A stretch of DNA of 64,000 nt. It comes from Chromohalobacter nigrandesensis. GTDB taxonomy: Bacteria; Pseudomonadota; Gammaproteobacteria; Pseudomonadales; Halomonadaceae. The notes under the pieces were generated by a model, which had not been told where the DNA came from, did no database searches, and was given only the letters and a program-made list of their open reading frames with translations. Below are positions 38,294 to 47,438 of this stretch, one piece after another; position 1 is the first letter of the stretch; each line of letters starts with the position of its first letter. Where the stretch lies: positions 682,001-746,000 of the forward strand of contig NZ_JAKGAM010000001.1 of assembly GCF_023061285.1 (NCBI RefSeq), given 5' to 3'. The position numbers were made by a program, and so were the translations under genes.

Positions 38294-39007
38294 ATGACCG
38301 CTTACTTCGTTACCGGCACCGACACCGATGCCGGCAAGACCCTCGTCGCCAGTGGCCTGCTGGCCCTGGCCCGACGCCACGGCCGGACCACCCTCGGGCT
38401 CAAGCCGGTAGCCTCCGGCTGTGACAGCACATCCCGAGGGTTGTGCAACATCGACGCCCTGACCCTCCAGGCCCAGAGCGAACCTGCCACCGCCTACACC
38501 ACCATCAACCCCTACGCCTATGAACCGGCCATTGCCCCGCACCTGGCCGCCCGTCGTGCCGGCGAGATCCCGACGCTGGATGACCTGGTCGCAGTCACCG
38601 CCGCTCCGCTGGCCGAGAAACACGGGATGACGCTGATCGAAGGCGCCGGCGGCTGGCGCGTCCCACTCAATGACACCGAAGACCTCGCCGGCCTGGCGGT
38701 GCGCCTCGGGCTGCCAGTGGTCTTGGTAGTGGGGCTCAAGCTCGGCTGCCTGAACCACGCCCGGCTCACGGCCGAGGCGATTCGCGCCGACGGCCTGCCA
38801 CTGGCCGGTTGGGTCGGCAACCTGATCGAGCCGGGACTGTCCTTCGACGCGACCGCCGATGAGGCCTGCTATCGCAACAACCTGGCGACCCTGGAGCGCA
38901 GCCTGGACGCGCCCTGTCTCGGCATCGTTCCGCGCCTGACCGCCGACACGCCGGACGCGCGCGCCCGTGCCGCCGCCGACTACCTGACGCTGCCCGGCGA
39001 TGAATGA
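38294..39007 (+). CDS. bioD: Dethiobiotin synthetase
   Basis: ATP-dependent carboxylation of 7,8-diaminopelargonate, 237 residues. P-loop VTGTDTDAGKTLVASGLL at the N-terminus, then LKPVASGC and EGAGGWRVPL, all diagnostic of BioD. The ATG abuts the bioC stop with no spacer, so expression depends on coupling. Confidence 0.95.
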   Translation: MTAYFVTGTDTDAGKTLVASGLLALARRHGRTTLGLKPVASGCDSTSRGLCNIDALTLQAQSEPATAYTTINPYAYEPAIAPHLAARRAGEIPTLDDLVAVTAAPLAEKHGMTLIEGAGGWRVPLNDTEDLAGLAVRLGLPVVLVVGLKLGCLNHARLTAEAIRADGLPLAGWVGNLIEPGLSFDATADEACYRNNLATLERSLDAPCLGIVPRLTADTPDARARAAADYLTLPGDE

Positions 39008-39061
39008 CGTCCAACACCCGCGCCCCCCCCCCGATACACTACCCACATGCGAGGAATCCCG

Positions 39062-40372
39062 ATGACCTCCCCCGTCTGGCCCCCCTATGCCCATCTCAAC
39101 ACCCAGGCGCCATCACCCAAGGTAGTCGGTGGCGAGGGGCCCCGATTCACCCTGGAAAGCGGCGAGTCGCTGCTCGACGCCACTTGTTCCTGGTGGTGCA
39201 TGATCCACGGCTATCGCCACCCACGGCTGGTGCGTGCCATCCAGCGGCAGGCCGAGGAACTTTGCCATGTGATGCTCGGCGGACTGACCCACGAGCCCGC
39301 AGACCGCCTGGCCCGCGAGCTGGTGCGCGTCACGCCTGAAGGATTGAACCATGTATTCTTCTCCGACAGCGGCTCGGTCGGCATGGAAGTGGCGATGAAG
39401 ATGTCGGTGCAGTATCACTATCTGCGCGGCAAACCGGCCAAGCATCGCATGCTGTCCCTGATGAAGGCCTACCACGGCGATACCGCCGGCTGCATGGCGG
39501 TCTGCGATCCCGAGGAAGGCATGCACTCGCTGTTCGCCGGTTTTTTGCCGCAACATCGCTTCGCCCCGGCGCCCACTGCCCCGTTCGATGCCGAAGAAGA
39601 TGCCGTACAGACCGATCTCGACGCCCTGCGCGAAGTATTAGAAGCTCATCACCACGAGATCGCCGCCCTGCTCATGGAACCGCTATTGCAGGCAGCCGGC
39701 GGCCTCAACATGACCTCGCCCCATTACCTGCGTGGCGCCCGAAAACTGTGCGATGAGTTCGACGTGCTGCTGGTGTTCGACGAGGTCGCCACCGGCTTCG
39801 GCCGCACAGGAAAGATGTTCGCCGCCGACCACGCCGCTGTGACGCCGGACATCATGGTGCTCTCCAAGGGCCTGACCGGCGGCTACCTGGGGCATGCCGC
39901 AACCCTGGCCACCGATCGCGTGCATGACACCTTCATCGGCGATAGCGAGCTGCATGCCTTCATGCACGGCCCCACCTTCATGGGCAACCCGCTGGCCTGC
40001 CGGGTGGCGCTGGAAAGCCTGGCAGTATTCGAGGAGGATGACTATCTGAACCGCATTCAGGCGCTGAACGGCGTGCTGCGCGAGGAACTGCTCGACGACG
40101 AGGTGCTACGTGTGCACCCGGACGTGGTCGACGTGCGCGTGCTGGGTGCCACTGCGGTGATCGAGGTCCACGATGCCAAGGCACTCAAGGGCGTGGCCGA
40201 CTTCGCCCTTCAACAGGGCGTGTGGCTGCGTCCCTTCGGTCGCTGGCTGTACACCATGCCCGCCTACATCACATCGAGTAACGACTTGCGCCATATTACC
40301 GGTGTCATGAAGCATTGGTTCAGCACACGTCACGCCCCTCGACCCGGCAGGAATGTCGCGACTCATCCATGA
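39062..40372 (+). CDS. bioA: Adenosylmethionine-8-amino-7-oxononanoate aminotransferase
   Basis: Class III PLP aminotransferase of 436 residues using SAM as amino donor. Specific BioA features: the N-terminal WPPYAHLN, DATCSWWCMIHGYRHP, SDSGSVGMEVAMKMSVQYH, and PLP-lysine in MVLSKGLTGGYLGHAATL. The start at 39062 has GAGGA eight bases before; an ATG at 39047 is also in frame. It follows bioD by 54 bases and completes all pathway steps except BioB. Confidence 0.94.
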   Translation: MTSPVWPPYAHLNTQAPSPKVVGGEGPRFTLESGESLLDATCSWWCMIHGYRHPRLVRAIQRQAEELCHVMLGGLTHEPADRLARELVRVTPEGLNHVFFSDSGSVGMEVAMKMSVQYHYLRGKPAKHRMLSLMKAYHGDTAGCMAVCDPEEGMHSLFAGFLPQHRFAPAPTAPFDAEEDAVQTDLDALREVLEAHHHEIAALLMEPLLQAAGGLNMTSPHYLRGARKLCDEFDVLLVFDEVATGFGRTGKMFAADHAAVTPDIMVLSKGLTGGYLGHAATLATDRVHDTFIGDSELHAFMHGPTFMGNPLACRVALESLAVFEEDDYLNRIQALNGVLREELLDDEVLRVHPDVVDVRVLGATAVIEVHDAKALKGVADFALQQGVWLRPFGRWLYTMPAYITSSNDLRHITGVMKHWFSTRHAPRPGRNVATHP

Positions 40373-40469
40373 AGACGCGGATTACGTCTTGGCCCGCCGG
40401 CAATGTTAACCTGTCGGGCTAATGTGCCCTTTCATTCACCGGCACCGCGAATTCCGCGAGGAGTCATCC

Positions 40470-41474
40470 GTGCAGCCATTGCCGCCTCCCTACCCGAATA
40501 CCGCCGAGGGACGCCCACGGCGGGTCGGCGTGGAAATCGAATTCGCCGGCCTCATGCCGGATACCGCTGCGCGGCTGGTCGTCGATTGCTTCGGCGGCGA
40601 CATCGTACGCAAGAGCCCTCACCGCATGAGTGTCGAAGGCACGCCCTGGGGCAAGTTCACCATCGAGCTGGACAGCAAATACGTCCATCCCGATGCGGCG
40701 GTCATGAAGGCCAACGGGATGGCCCCCGGCCAGGCGCCCTCGGCGGGACGCGAATGGCGCATGGAGTTCCATCAGCGCTCACGCGAGTGGCTCGGTGAAA
40801 TGGTCGCCGGCCTGGTGCCCACCGAAATCGTCTCGCCACCGATTCCGTGGTCGCAGCTCGGCGAGTTCGATCGGCTCTTCGAGGCCTTGCGCCGGCATGG
40901 CGCGGAAGGCACCGATGCCAGCGTCTTCTATGGTTTCGGGTTGCATCTCAATCCCGAAGTCCCGGCGACCGATACGCCAAGCGTCCTCGCGCATCTGCAG
41001 GCCTATATCATCCTCGCCGCCTGGCTGCGCGATCAGATCCAGGTCGACATCACGCGCGAGATACTGCCGCATACCAACCCCTTCCCCAAAGCCTATGCCT
41101 TGAAGGTGCTCGATCCCGATTACGCACCGACGCAGGCGCAGTTGATCAGCGATTACCTGCGCGACAATCCCACGCGCAACCGTGAACTCGACATGTGCCC
41201 CCTGTTCGCCCACCTCGCACCCGAGGCCGCGCATCCCTTGCTCCAGGAAAGCCTGGTCAAGCCGCGCCCTACCTTTCACTTTCGCCTGCCCAACGCCCAG
41301 CTCAACACGCTCGACTGGGGCAGTGTCACGGAATGGAATCGTTGGGTAACGGTCGAACGCCTGGCTGCCGATCCGCATAGCCTGCACACACAGATGCAGG
41401 CCTATCGCGCCCACCATGCGCAATCGACGATGGGGCAATGGCGGGACAAACTGAAACGCTGGGTCGAGAAATGA
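40470..41474 (+). CDS. ATP-grasp-related amidoligase (amidoligase_2 family)
   Basis: Protein of 334 residues from GTG 40470, preceded by GCGAGGAGT; a frame start at 40422 lacks a ribosome site. VGVEIEFAG at 19-27 is the GS-like metal-binding opening of amidoligases, and GKFTIELDSKYVHP follows. Comparative genomics (Iyer, Aravind and colleagues) predicted these enzymes join amino groups to carboxylates in unknown metabolites or proteins. It overlaps the GATase gene by four bases, the usual two-gene arrangement. Substrate unknown. Confidence 0.8.
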   Translation: MQPLPPPYPNTAEGRPRRVGVEIEFAGLMPDTAARLVVDCFGGDIVRKSPHRMSVEGTPWGKFTIELDSKYVHPDAAVMKANGMAPGQAPSAGREWRMEFHQRSREWLGEMVAGLVPTEIVSPPIPWSQLGEFDRLFEALRRHGAEGTDASVFYGFGLHLNPEVPATDTPSVLAHLQAYIILAAWLRDQIQVDITREILPHTNPFPKAYALKVLDPDYAPTQAQLISDYLRDNPTRNRELDMCPLFAHLAPEAAHPLLQESLVKPRPTFHFRLPNAQLNTLDWGSVTEWNRWVTVERLAADPHSLHTQMQAYRAHHAQSTMGQWRDKLKRWVEK

Positions 41475-42142
41475 GCTCACGACCACTAATCGGTATCACC
41501 ACCTCGGACCACAAGAGCTTTCTGGCGTGGGCATGCGACCGGCTCGCCGTGTGGCGTGCCGGCGGCCAGCCGGTGCGACTATCACCTTCGCGCGAGATTC
41601 CCGAAGGGCTCGCGGGATTGATGATCGGCGGTGGCGACGACATCGGCGCCCAGCTCTATGATGGCGGGGAGGTGCGCCTCGATGTGCGTGTCGACCCCGC
41701 GCGGGATCAATTAGAACTCTCGCTGCTCGAGCGTTTTCTGCCCCAACAGTTGCCCGTGCTGGGCATCTGCCGAGGCGCGCAGATCATCAACGTGCACTGT
41801 GGCGGCACCCTGATCGGCGATATCTATACCACCTACGATCATGTGCGCCGCCAGCGCACCGTACTGCCTCGCAAGCAGGTCGACATCGCCACCGAGAGCC
41901 GCTTGCATACCCTGCTCGGCGTCTCGCGCTGCCGCGTCAACAGCCTTCATCACCAGGCAGTGGATCGGCTCGGCGATACCCTTCACGTCGTGGCGCGCGA
42001 CCGCGATGGCCTGATTCAGGCCATCGAGGCCTCTGGATACCCCTATCTGGTCGGCGTACAGTGGCATCCCGAATTCCTCATCTTCAATCGCCCCCAGCAG
42101 CGTCTTATTCGCGGCCTCGTCGACGCCGCACGCACGCGTTGA
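41471..42142 (+). CDS. Peptidase C26 / gamma-glutamyl-hydrolase-type GATase, amidoligase partner
   Basis: GATase1-fold protein of 223 residues from the ATG overlapping the amidoligase stop. Nucleophile Cys100 in PVLGICRGAQIINVHCGG, catalytic His-Glu in QWHPEF; related to PuuD. As the partner of the amidoligase it may either remove the ligated group or supply ammonia. Because region 1 degrades gamma-glutamyl amines, a PuuD-like role in that pathway is an alternative, but the fixed pairing points to the amidoligase. Confidence 0.82.
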   Translation: MSSRPLIGITTSDHKSFLAWACDRLAVWRAGGQPVRLSPSREIPEGLAGLMIGGGDDIGAQLYDGGEVRLDVRVDPARDQLELSLLERFLPQQLPVLGICRGAQIINVHCGGTLIGDIYTTYDHVRRQRTVLPRKQVDIATESRLHTLLGVSRCRVNSLHHQAVDRLGDTLHVVARDRDGLIQAIEASGYPYLVGVQWHPEFLIFNRPQQRLIRGLVDAARTR

Positions 42143-42163
42143 TCGCACTGCCCTTCCCACACG

Positions 42164-42193
42164 ACGACGCCCCGCATGATGGCGGGGCGTCGT
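42164..42193. terminator. Strong hairpin between convergent genes
   Basis: Perfect 12-bp stem ACGACGCCCCGC/GCGGGGCGTCGT with loop ATGATG, 22 bases after the GATase stop and before the convergent transporter stop. It lacks a clear T tract on either side. It probably helps terminate both transcripts. Confidence 0.55.
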
Positions 42194-42230
42194 GGTCTGC
42201 GTGCGATTTCGTCGAGGACCTCTCAGCGGC

Positions 42231-43538
42231 TCATGAAGCCATGACAGCCAGACGCCGACCGCTCGACGCACGCATCAGATAGAGCCCGATGACGATGCCC
42301 AACCCGCCCAACGCAGCGACGTAGAACGCCGGGAACAGGGGATGCACGGTCATCAACACCGACACCACGATGGGCGTGAAACCGCCGAAGATGGCGTAGG
42401 CGACATTGTACGAGAACGACAGCCCCGTGAAACGCACCATGGCCGGGAACGATTTGACGGCAATCGTCGGTACCACGCCGACGATCCCCACGGCGAAACC
42501 GCAGACGATGTAAAGCGGCGTCAGCCACTCGGGATGCGTGCCGACGGTGGTCATCATCGCCCAGTAGCTGATCGCCAATAGCAAACCCCAGAGCATGATG
42601 GTCGGGCCGCTGCCGAAGCGGTCCGCGCTCCAGCCCGAGGCCAGGCACCCGACCACCACACCGAGGATGGCATAGACATTGGCCAGCGAGGCATCCAGCG
42701 CGTAGCGGCTCTCGAGCAGGCTCGGCGTCATCAGGATCACCACCACGATGGCGGCGGTCAGAATCCAGGTGACGGCCATCGACAGCACCACACTCGGCAA
42801 GTGGTTGCGCAAGATACTCTTGACCGGTAGCTCCTCGGCCAGCGCCTTCTTTTCCTGCATCTCGGCAAACACCGGCGTCTCGTGCAACCAGCGACGCAGG
42901 TACACGGCCAACAGCCCGAACACCCCGCCGATCAGAAACGGAATCCGCCAGGCATACGCGGCCAGCTCAGCATCGCTGTAGGTGGTCTTGATGAACGCCG
43001 ACATCAGCGAACCGATGAGAATCCCCGACACCAGGCCAGCAGACAGCGTGCCGCAGGCGAAGCCCACGTGGCGGCGCTTGACGTGCTCGGTGACGAACAC
43101 CCAGGCACCGGGCACTTCACCGCCCACCGCAGCCCCCTGCAGGATACGCAGCGCTACCAGCAGCAGGGGCGCCGCATAGCCCAGGGTGTCGTAGGTCGGC
43201 ATCAAACCGATCAACAGCGTCGGCACCGACATCAGGAAGATCGACAGGGTAAACATCTTCTTGCGCCCCAGCAGATCACCGAAGTGCGCCATGATGATGC
43301 CACCCAGCGGGCGTGCCAGATAGCCGGCGGCGAAGATCCCGAAGGTCTGGACCTGGCGTAGCCATTCAGGCATCTCGGGGGGAAAGAACAACTGCCCCAC
43401 CACCGTCGCGAAATACACGAAGATGATGAAGTCGTAAAACTCCAGTGCGCCGCCCAGGGCGGATAGCGATAGCACCTTGACGTCGCGGCGATTCAGCGGG
43501 CGCGACGATGCCGCATCGGTCTCTTGCGAAGTAGCCAT
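42231..43538 (-). CDS. MFS transporter of the metabolite:H+ symporter (MHS) type
   Basis: Inner-membrane carrier of 435 residues with about 12 spans. The loop GGIIMAHFGDLLGRKKMF between spans 2 and 3 is the MHS form of the MFS signature. Relatives import citrate, proline/betaine, shikimate or 2-oxoglutarate; in a likely halophile a compatible-solute substrate is possible but not shown. Single gene with its own upstream gap and no clear ribosome site (GAAGACC only). Confidence 0.85.
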   Translation of the reverse strand: MATSQETDAASSRPLNRRDVKVLSLSALGGALEFYDFIIFVYFATVVGQLFFPPEMPEWLRQVQTFGIFAAGYLARPLGGIIMAHFGDLLGRKKMFTLSIFLMSVPTLLIGLMPTYDTLGYAAPLLLVALRILQGAAVGGEVPGAWVFVTEHVKRRHVGFACGTLSAGLVSGILIGSLMSAFIKTTYSDAELAAYAWRIPFLIGGVFGLLAVYLRRWLHETPVFAEMQEKKALAEELPVKSILRNHLPSVVLSMAVTWILTAAIVVVILMTPSLLESRYALDASLANVYAILGVVVGCLASGWSADRFGSGPTIMLWGLLLAISYWAMMTTVGTHPEWLTPLYIVCGFAVGIVGVVPTIAVKSFPAMVRFTGLSFSYNVAYAIFGGFTPIVVSVLMTVHPLFPAFYVAALGGLGIVIGLYLMRASSGRRLAVMAS

Positions 43539-43794
43539 GATGAATGAGGTCTTCCGTCGAATGATCGTTGATCGTGTTATATGAACATCAGTCCAGCGTC
43601 GCGATACCCAAGTAGGGAGGGAGGTACCGACCGACGAGCGTATAGGAGGCTAACAGATTCGCGGAAAGACTGCATCGGCGACGTTGTCAAGTATCAACGA
43701 CACCAAGGGAGAGCACTTACTATAAGAAGACCGTCGCAAATATAAAAGGGCCGGCGCAAGGCCGGCCCTCGGGGAAGCGGAAGTGATACCGCTA
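43539..43794. other. Intergenic gap between transporter and OsmC-family gene
   Basis: This 256-base gap is more AT-rich than its neighbours (ACTATAAGAAGACCG, TATAAAAGGG). It should hold the minus-strand promoter of the transporter gene. Apart from the hairpin at 43747-43769 I see no coding potential in it; the 60-codon frame inside it has no ribosome site. Confidence 0.5.
43747..43769 (-). terminator. Rho-independent terminator of the OsmC-family gene
   Basis: Nine-bp stem AGGGCCGGC/GCCGGCCCT with loop GCAAG, followed on the minus strand by TTTATATTTGCG. It lies 26 bases after the stop at 43795. Confidence 0.75.
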
Positions 43795-44226
43795 TCAGCT
43801 TTCGAGCGTTGCATCCAGCGTGATCTCGGCATTCAGCACGCGCGAGATCGGGCAACCTTCCTTGGCCTTGTTGGCCGATTCCTCGAAGCCTGACTGATCG
43901 ATGCCCGGCACCTTGGCGCGGGTGACGAGGTGTACCTTGGTGATCTTGAAGCCGCTGTCATCCTGATCCAGCGTCACGGTCGCTTCGGTACGCACATCGT
44001 CGGGATCGTGGCCAGCTTCTCCCAGAATCATCGACAGCGCCATCGAATAGCAACTGGCGTGGGATGCCGCGATCAATTCCTCGGGATTGGTCCCCGGCTC
44101 GCCTTCGAAGCGCGTATTGAAACCATAGGGATTGTCCTTGAGCGCACCGCTCTGAGTGGAGACCGTCCCCTTGCCGCGCTTGAGACTGCCTTGCCAATGG
44201 GCGGAACCGGTTTTCTCGATACTCAT
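43795..44226 (-). CDS. osmC: OsmC/Ohr-family peroxiredoxin
   Basis: Thiol peroxidase of 143 residues acting on organic hydroperoxides. The two active cysteines are in ASHASCYSMAL (near 59) and KEGCPISRVL (near 124), the OsmC spacing. N-terminal TGSAHWQGSLKRGKGTVST is the OsmC subgroup signature. Ribosome site AGGAGG; terminator at 43747-43769. Confidence 0.9.
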   Translation of the reverse strand: MSIEKTGSAHWQGSLKRGKGTVSTQSGALKDNPYGFNTRFEGEPGTNPEELIAASHASCYSMALSMILGEAGHDPDDVRTEATVTLDQDDSGFKITKVHLVTRAKVPGIDQSGFEESANKAKEGCPISRVLNAEITLDATLES

Positions 44227-44309
44227 TCGTGCCTCCTGTCGTGAGTGGGCGTCATGCCCTTACACCATAGTCCATGTGGGTGATGTCGTGGACTTCAAGG
44301 GGCAAAGGA

Positions 44310-44879
44310 TCAATCACTCGCCCGAACGCGACGACACGCCGCCCACTGCTCCGCCAGCGCAGCGCTGCCCATTTCACGCAAGACTGCGACGTTACGCTCG
44401 GGGATGGCGTCAGGATCGGCATATCCCGCCACGGCGGCCTCGACACTGGCTTCGCGCAGGAGATGCCACATCGGCCAGGGCGAGCGATTGGTGTAATTGG
44501 CGGGATCGTTGGCCGCGACGCCCTCAAAAACATAGTCGGGGTGAAAGCTCGCCAGTTGGTAGATCCCCGCATAGCCCTCCGCCTCGAGCAAGGCCTCGGC
44601 GACGCCTAGCAGATCCAGATAGTCGTCGAAGTCGGCCAGTCCCTCCGGCAGGATCACCAGCGTGGTCTCGATTGCCGGCTCGCCGTCCAGCCGCTGACAT
44701 TCCTCGATCAAGGTATGCAGCAGGCGTTCGGGAGCGGCATCGCCCGCCACGACATAGCGCACGCTGTCACGGCGCACCTCGCGACCGGCGAAGGGGCAAA
44801 CGTCATGCGCCACGACGAAGTTCGCTACCCAGGCGCGGGTCATGGCGATGACATCGGCATCCAAGGGACGCTCGGACAT
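44310..44879 (-). CDS. DUF1415 family protein
   Basis: Conserved cytoplasmic protein of 189 residues of unknown function. Visible features are the N-terminal TRAWVANFVVAHDVCPFAG, LVILPEGLADFDDYLDLLG, and GIYQLASFHPDYVFEG; Cys and His residues recur in these conserved blocks, so a metal or thiol role is conceivable. AGGA site before ATG. Next upstream is the divergent aldo/keto reductase gene. Confidence 0.75.
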   Translation of the reverse strand: MSERPLDADVIAMTRAWVANFVVAHDVCPFAGREVRRDSVRYVVAGDAAPERLLHTLIEECQRLDGEPAIETTLVILPEGLADFDDYLDLLGVAEALLEAEGYAGIYQLASFHPDYVFEGVAANDPANYTNRSPWPMWHLLREASVEAAVAGYADPDAIPERNVAVLREMGSAALAEQWAACRRVRASD

Positions 44880-45010
44880 ATGAATCGATCCTGAAACGAG
44901 AGAGGGCTACCAGTATAACGGACTTGTCGTGCTTTCCGTGTCGGCGCACCCTGAATGCATCCGCATTCATCCATACTATTCCCTCATGCCAATGCCAGGG
45001 AGGCAGCGAT

Positions 45011-45898
45011 ATGTCCAAACTCCTTTCCCCCGACACACCTAGCGTCACCCTCGCCGCCACCGCCCGGGAACCCGCCGTCACGCTGCCCGCCATCGGCCAG
45101 GGTAGCTGGCACATGGGCGAGAACCGCGCTCCGCGCCGTGATGAAGTCCACGCCCTGCAATACGGTCTCGACTTGGGCATGACGCTGATCGACACCGCCG
45201 AGATGTACGCCGACGGCGGCGCTGAGAAAATCGTCGGCGAGGCCCTGCGCGGGCGTCGCGACGAGGCCTTCGTGGTCTCCAAGGTCTACCCGTGGAATGC
45301 TGGCCGCCAGGACGCCGTCGCCGCCTGCGAGCGCAGCCTGAAACGCCTGGGCAGCGATTATCTGGACCTGTATCTACTGCACTGGCCCGGCAACGTCCCC
45401 CTGGAAGAAACGCTGGAAGCATTCGAGCATCTACAAGCCCAGGGCAAGATTCGCCGCTACGGCGTCTCCAACTTCGACATCGACGACATGCACGCCCTGC
45501 ATAGCTTGCCCGGTGGCAATGCCAGCGCCGTCAACCAGGTGCTCTATCATCTCGGCTCGCGGGGTATCGAACACAGCTTGCTGCCCTGGCAGCGCCAACA
45601 CGTCCTGCCGACCATGGCCTACTGTCCGCTAGCCCAGGGCGGTCAGGAACTCGACCACCCCGAGGTCCGCGCTATCGCCGATACATTCGGCGTCACCCCC
45701 GCCCAGGTGCTGCTGGCATGGGCGATCCGCCCGGTGAACGGCCAACGCGACGTCATCGCCATCCCCAAGGCCGTGCAGCCCGCTCACGTCGAAGCCAACG
45801 CCGCTGCCCTGGCACTCACACTGGACGACGCCAGCCTCGCGCGCCTGGACGCCGCCTTTCCCGCGCCGACGCGCAAACCACCGCTGGATATCGTCTAG
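45011..45898 (+). CDS. Aldo/keto reductase
   Basis: NADPH-dependent carbonyl reductase of 295 residues from the ATG at 45011 with AGGGAGG before it. Catalytic tetrad: Asp and Tyr in LIDTAEMYADGGAE, Lys in VVSKVYPWN, His in YLLHWPG. Resembles the E. coli YeaE/DkgA-type soluble AKRs. The substrate is unknown; methylglyoxal or similar aldehydes are common for this group. It converges on the PaiB-like gene with a four-base overlap. Confidence 0.88.
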   Translation: MSKLLSPDTPSVTLAATAREPAVTLPAIGQGSWHMGENRAPRRDEVHALQYGLDLGMTLIDTAEMYADGGAEKIVGEALRGRRDEAFVVSKVYPWNAGRQDAVAACERSLKRLGSDYLDLYLLHWPGNVPLEETLEAFEHLQAQGKIRRYGVSNFDIDDMHALHSLPGGNASAVNQVLYHLGSRGIEHSLLPWQRQHVLPTMAYCPLAQGGQELDHPEVRAIADTFGVTPAQVLLAWAIRPVNGQRDVIAIPKAVQPAHVEANAAALALTLDDASLARLDAAFPAPTRKPPLDIV

Positions 45899-46593
45899 GT
45901 GCATCGACCATTCGAGGAGAATAAATCGTCAGGCGGCATTCCGCTGAGGCAAGCGGCGTCGCGTTCGCTGTAGCCGTACTCGTCTCGCAAACCGCAGTGG
46001 ATGGCTTGACGCTCTTCGAGCGGCTTGTGCTGACTCGCTTTGCATTTGCCTTCCAGACGCTCGATGGTGAGTTCGACGCCGACGATGGCCCGGCACATCG
46101 CCGCAATATAATCGTCGGGCGCATCGCTCACCCGCCAAGGCCTTTCCCGTTCGCCTTCGAAGCGTTCGGTAAGTGCTGTCACCGTCTCGACTAACCAGTG
46201 CGGAGCGTCGATCAAACGAAGCCGGCCATGCGCATGCACCACCTGATAATTCCAGGTCGGCACCACCTTGCCGTGCTCCCGCTTGGCCGGATACCAGCTC
46301 GGCGTGATATAGGCCTGAGGGCCGTGGAAGATCGCCAACGCCTCGAGCATCTCTGCCGGGTTTTCCGCAACTGGGCTTTCAAGACAGGACACCAGCGGAT
46401 TGGCACGCGCTATATGGCCACGCAGGATATCCGGCGATTGCGCATCCGCTGCCGGTGTCAGCAACAGCGGCAAGTGATCGGCGCTTAGCGCACCGGATGA
46501 GTCCCGAGTCACCAGCGTGGCGAAGGGAGCGGATGCGATGGCGCGACGACATTCGGCACGATCATCGAGGCGAAACTGAGACGGCTGATACAT
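45895..46593 (-). CDS. PaiB-family FMN-binding split-barrel protein
   Basis: Protein of 232 residues with the PaiB start MYQPSQFR, then HLPLLLTP and the block YITPSWYPAKREHGKVVPTWNYQVVHAHG. In Bacillus PaiB acts with the acetyltransferase PaiA in control of protease and sporulation genes; here it lies 10 bases behind a GNAT gene, a similar pairing. It probably binds FMN or heme. The actual role in this organism is unknown. Confidence 0.85.
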   Translation of the reverse strand: MYQPSQFRLDDRAECRRAIASAPFATLVTRDSSGALSADHLPLLLTPAADAQSPDILRGHIARANPLVSCLESPVAENPAEMLEALAIFHGPQAYITPSWYPAKREHGKVVPTWNYQVVHAHGRLRLIDAPHWLVETVTALTERFEGERERPWRVSDAPDDYIAAMCRAIVGVELTIERLEGKCKASQHKPLEERQAIHCGLRDEYGYSERDAACLSGMPPDDLFSSNGRCT

Positions 46594-46603
46594 GGCTCGA
46601 CCT

Positions 46604-47347
46604 TCAAGACAGAGAAATCGTGGCAGTCATCGACGATAACGACTGGTGTTGGCGACCCGCCGCATCGAAGTTCTCGAGCGCCAGCCAGCGGCGGTGGCAC
46701 TCGCGAATCGCCGGCCACTCAGTGTCTAGTACCGAGAACCAGGCCGTGTCGCGGTTACGCCCGGCGACGACCCGATGCTGGCGAAAGACACCCTCGAAGC
46801 GAAAACCGAGGCGCTCGGCGGCGCGGCGCGAGGGCGCGTTCAGGGCATCGCACTTCCATTCGAGGCGTCGATATCCCTTGTCGAAGGCGTGCGCCATCAT
46901 CAGCATCAATGCCTCGCTGGACATCGGCGTGCGTGCCATGCGGGGCGAGAAGCTGAGATGACCGATCTCGATTCGCCCATCTGCCGGCACGATATTGAGA
47001 TACGTCGCCATGCCTGCCGCTTGCCCATCAGCGGGATCGACCACGGCATAGCAGAGCGGATCCCACCCCGCGCTCATGCGCGACAACCAGGCCTGGCAGC
47101 CGGCCTCGTCATCGAACGGACGACCACCGAGATAGGTCCAGCGGGCACGCGCCTCAGGATCGTTGGCGAATTCCGGAGCTGGCATCCGCCACGCCTGCCA
47201 CAGCGACGCCGCGTGATACGCCGCATCCAATGGCTCCACCCGGCAGAAGCGCCCCACCAGAAGCGCGGCATCGGGCGCCGATGGTGCTTGCCAGCGGTCG
47301 AGGTTCGGGCCGACCGGCTGTCCGTAAGCGTTATAGGCTTGGCTCAT
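46604..47347 (-). CDS. GNAT acetyltransferase of the RimJ/RimL type
   Basis: N-acetyltransferase of 247 residues. The acetyl-CoA region is IEIGHLSFSPRMARTPMSSEA, followed by RLEWKCDALNAPSRRAAERLGFRFEG, typical of RimJ/L-like and YdaF-like enzymes. Substrate may be a small amine or a protein N-terminus. It heads a two-gene unit with the PaiB-like gene and is divergent from the MocR regulator. Confidence 0.85.
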   Translation of the reverse strand: MSQAYNAYGQPVGPNLDRWQAPSAPDAALLVGRFCRVEPLDAAYHAASLWQAWRMPAPEFANDPEARARWTYLGGRPFDDEAGCQAWLSRMSAGWDPLCYAVVDPADGQAAGMATYLNIVPADGRIEIGHLSFSPRMARTPMSSEALMLMMAHAFDKGYRRLEWKCDALNAPSRRAAERLGFRFEGVFRQHRVVAGRNRDTAWFSVLDTEWPAIRECHRRWLALENFDAAGRQHQSLSSMTATISLS

Positions 47348-47401
47348 GGGAGACTTTCCTCAGGGTGTGACGAAGCACTAGTCTGTCGCCATAATGGTCC
47401 C

Positions 47402-47425
47402 CCAATAAGAACCAATATTGCCAAT
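47402..47425. promoter_or_regulatory. Three CCAAT direct repeats upstream of the MocR gene
   Basis: CCAAT occurs at 47402, 47412 and 47421, about one helical turn apart, in the 91-base gap between the divergent GNAT and MocR genes. MocR/GntR regulators commonly bind direct repeats in such gaps. This is a plausible operator for both directions. Confidence 0.5.
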
Positions 47426-47438
47426 ATGCGAGGAACCA

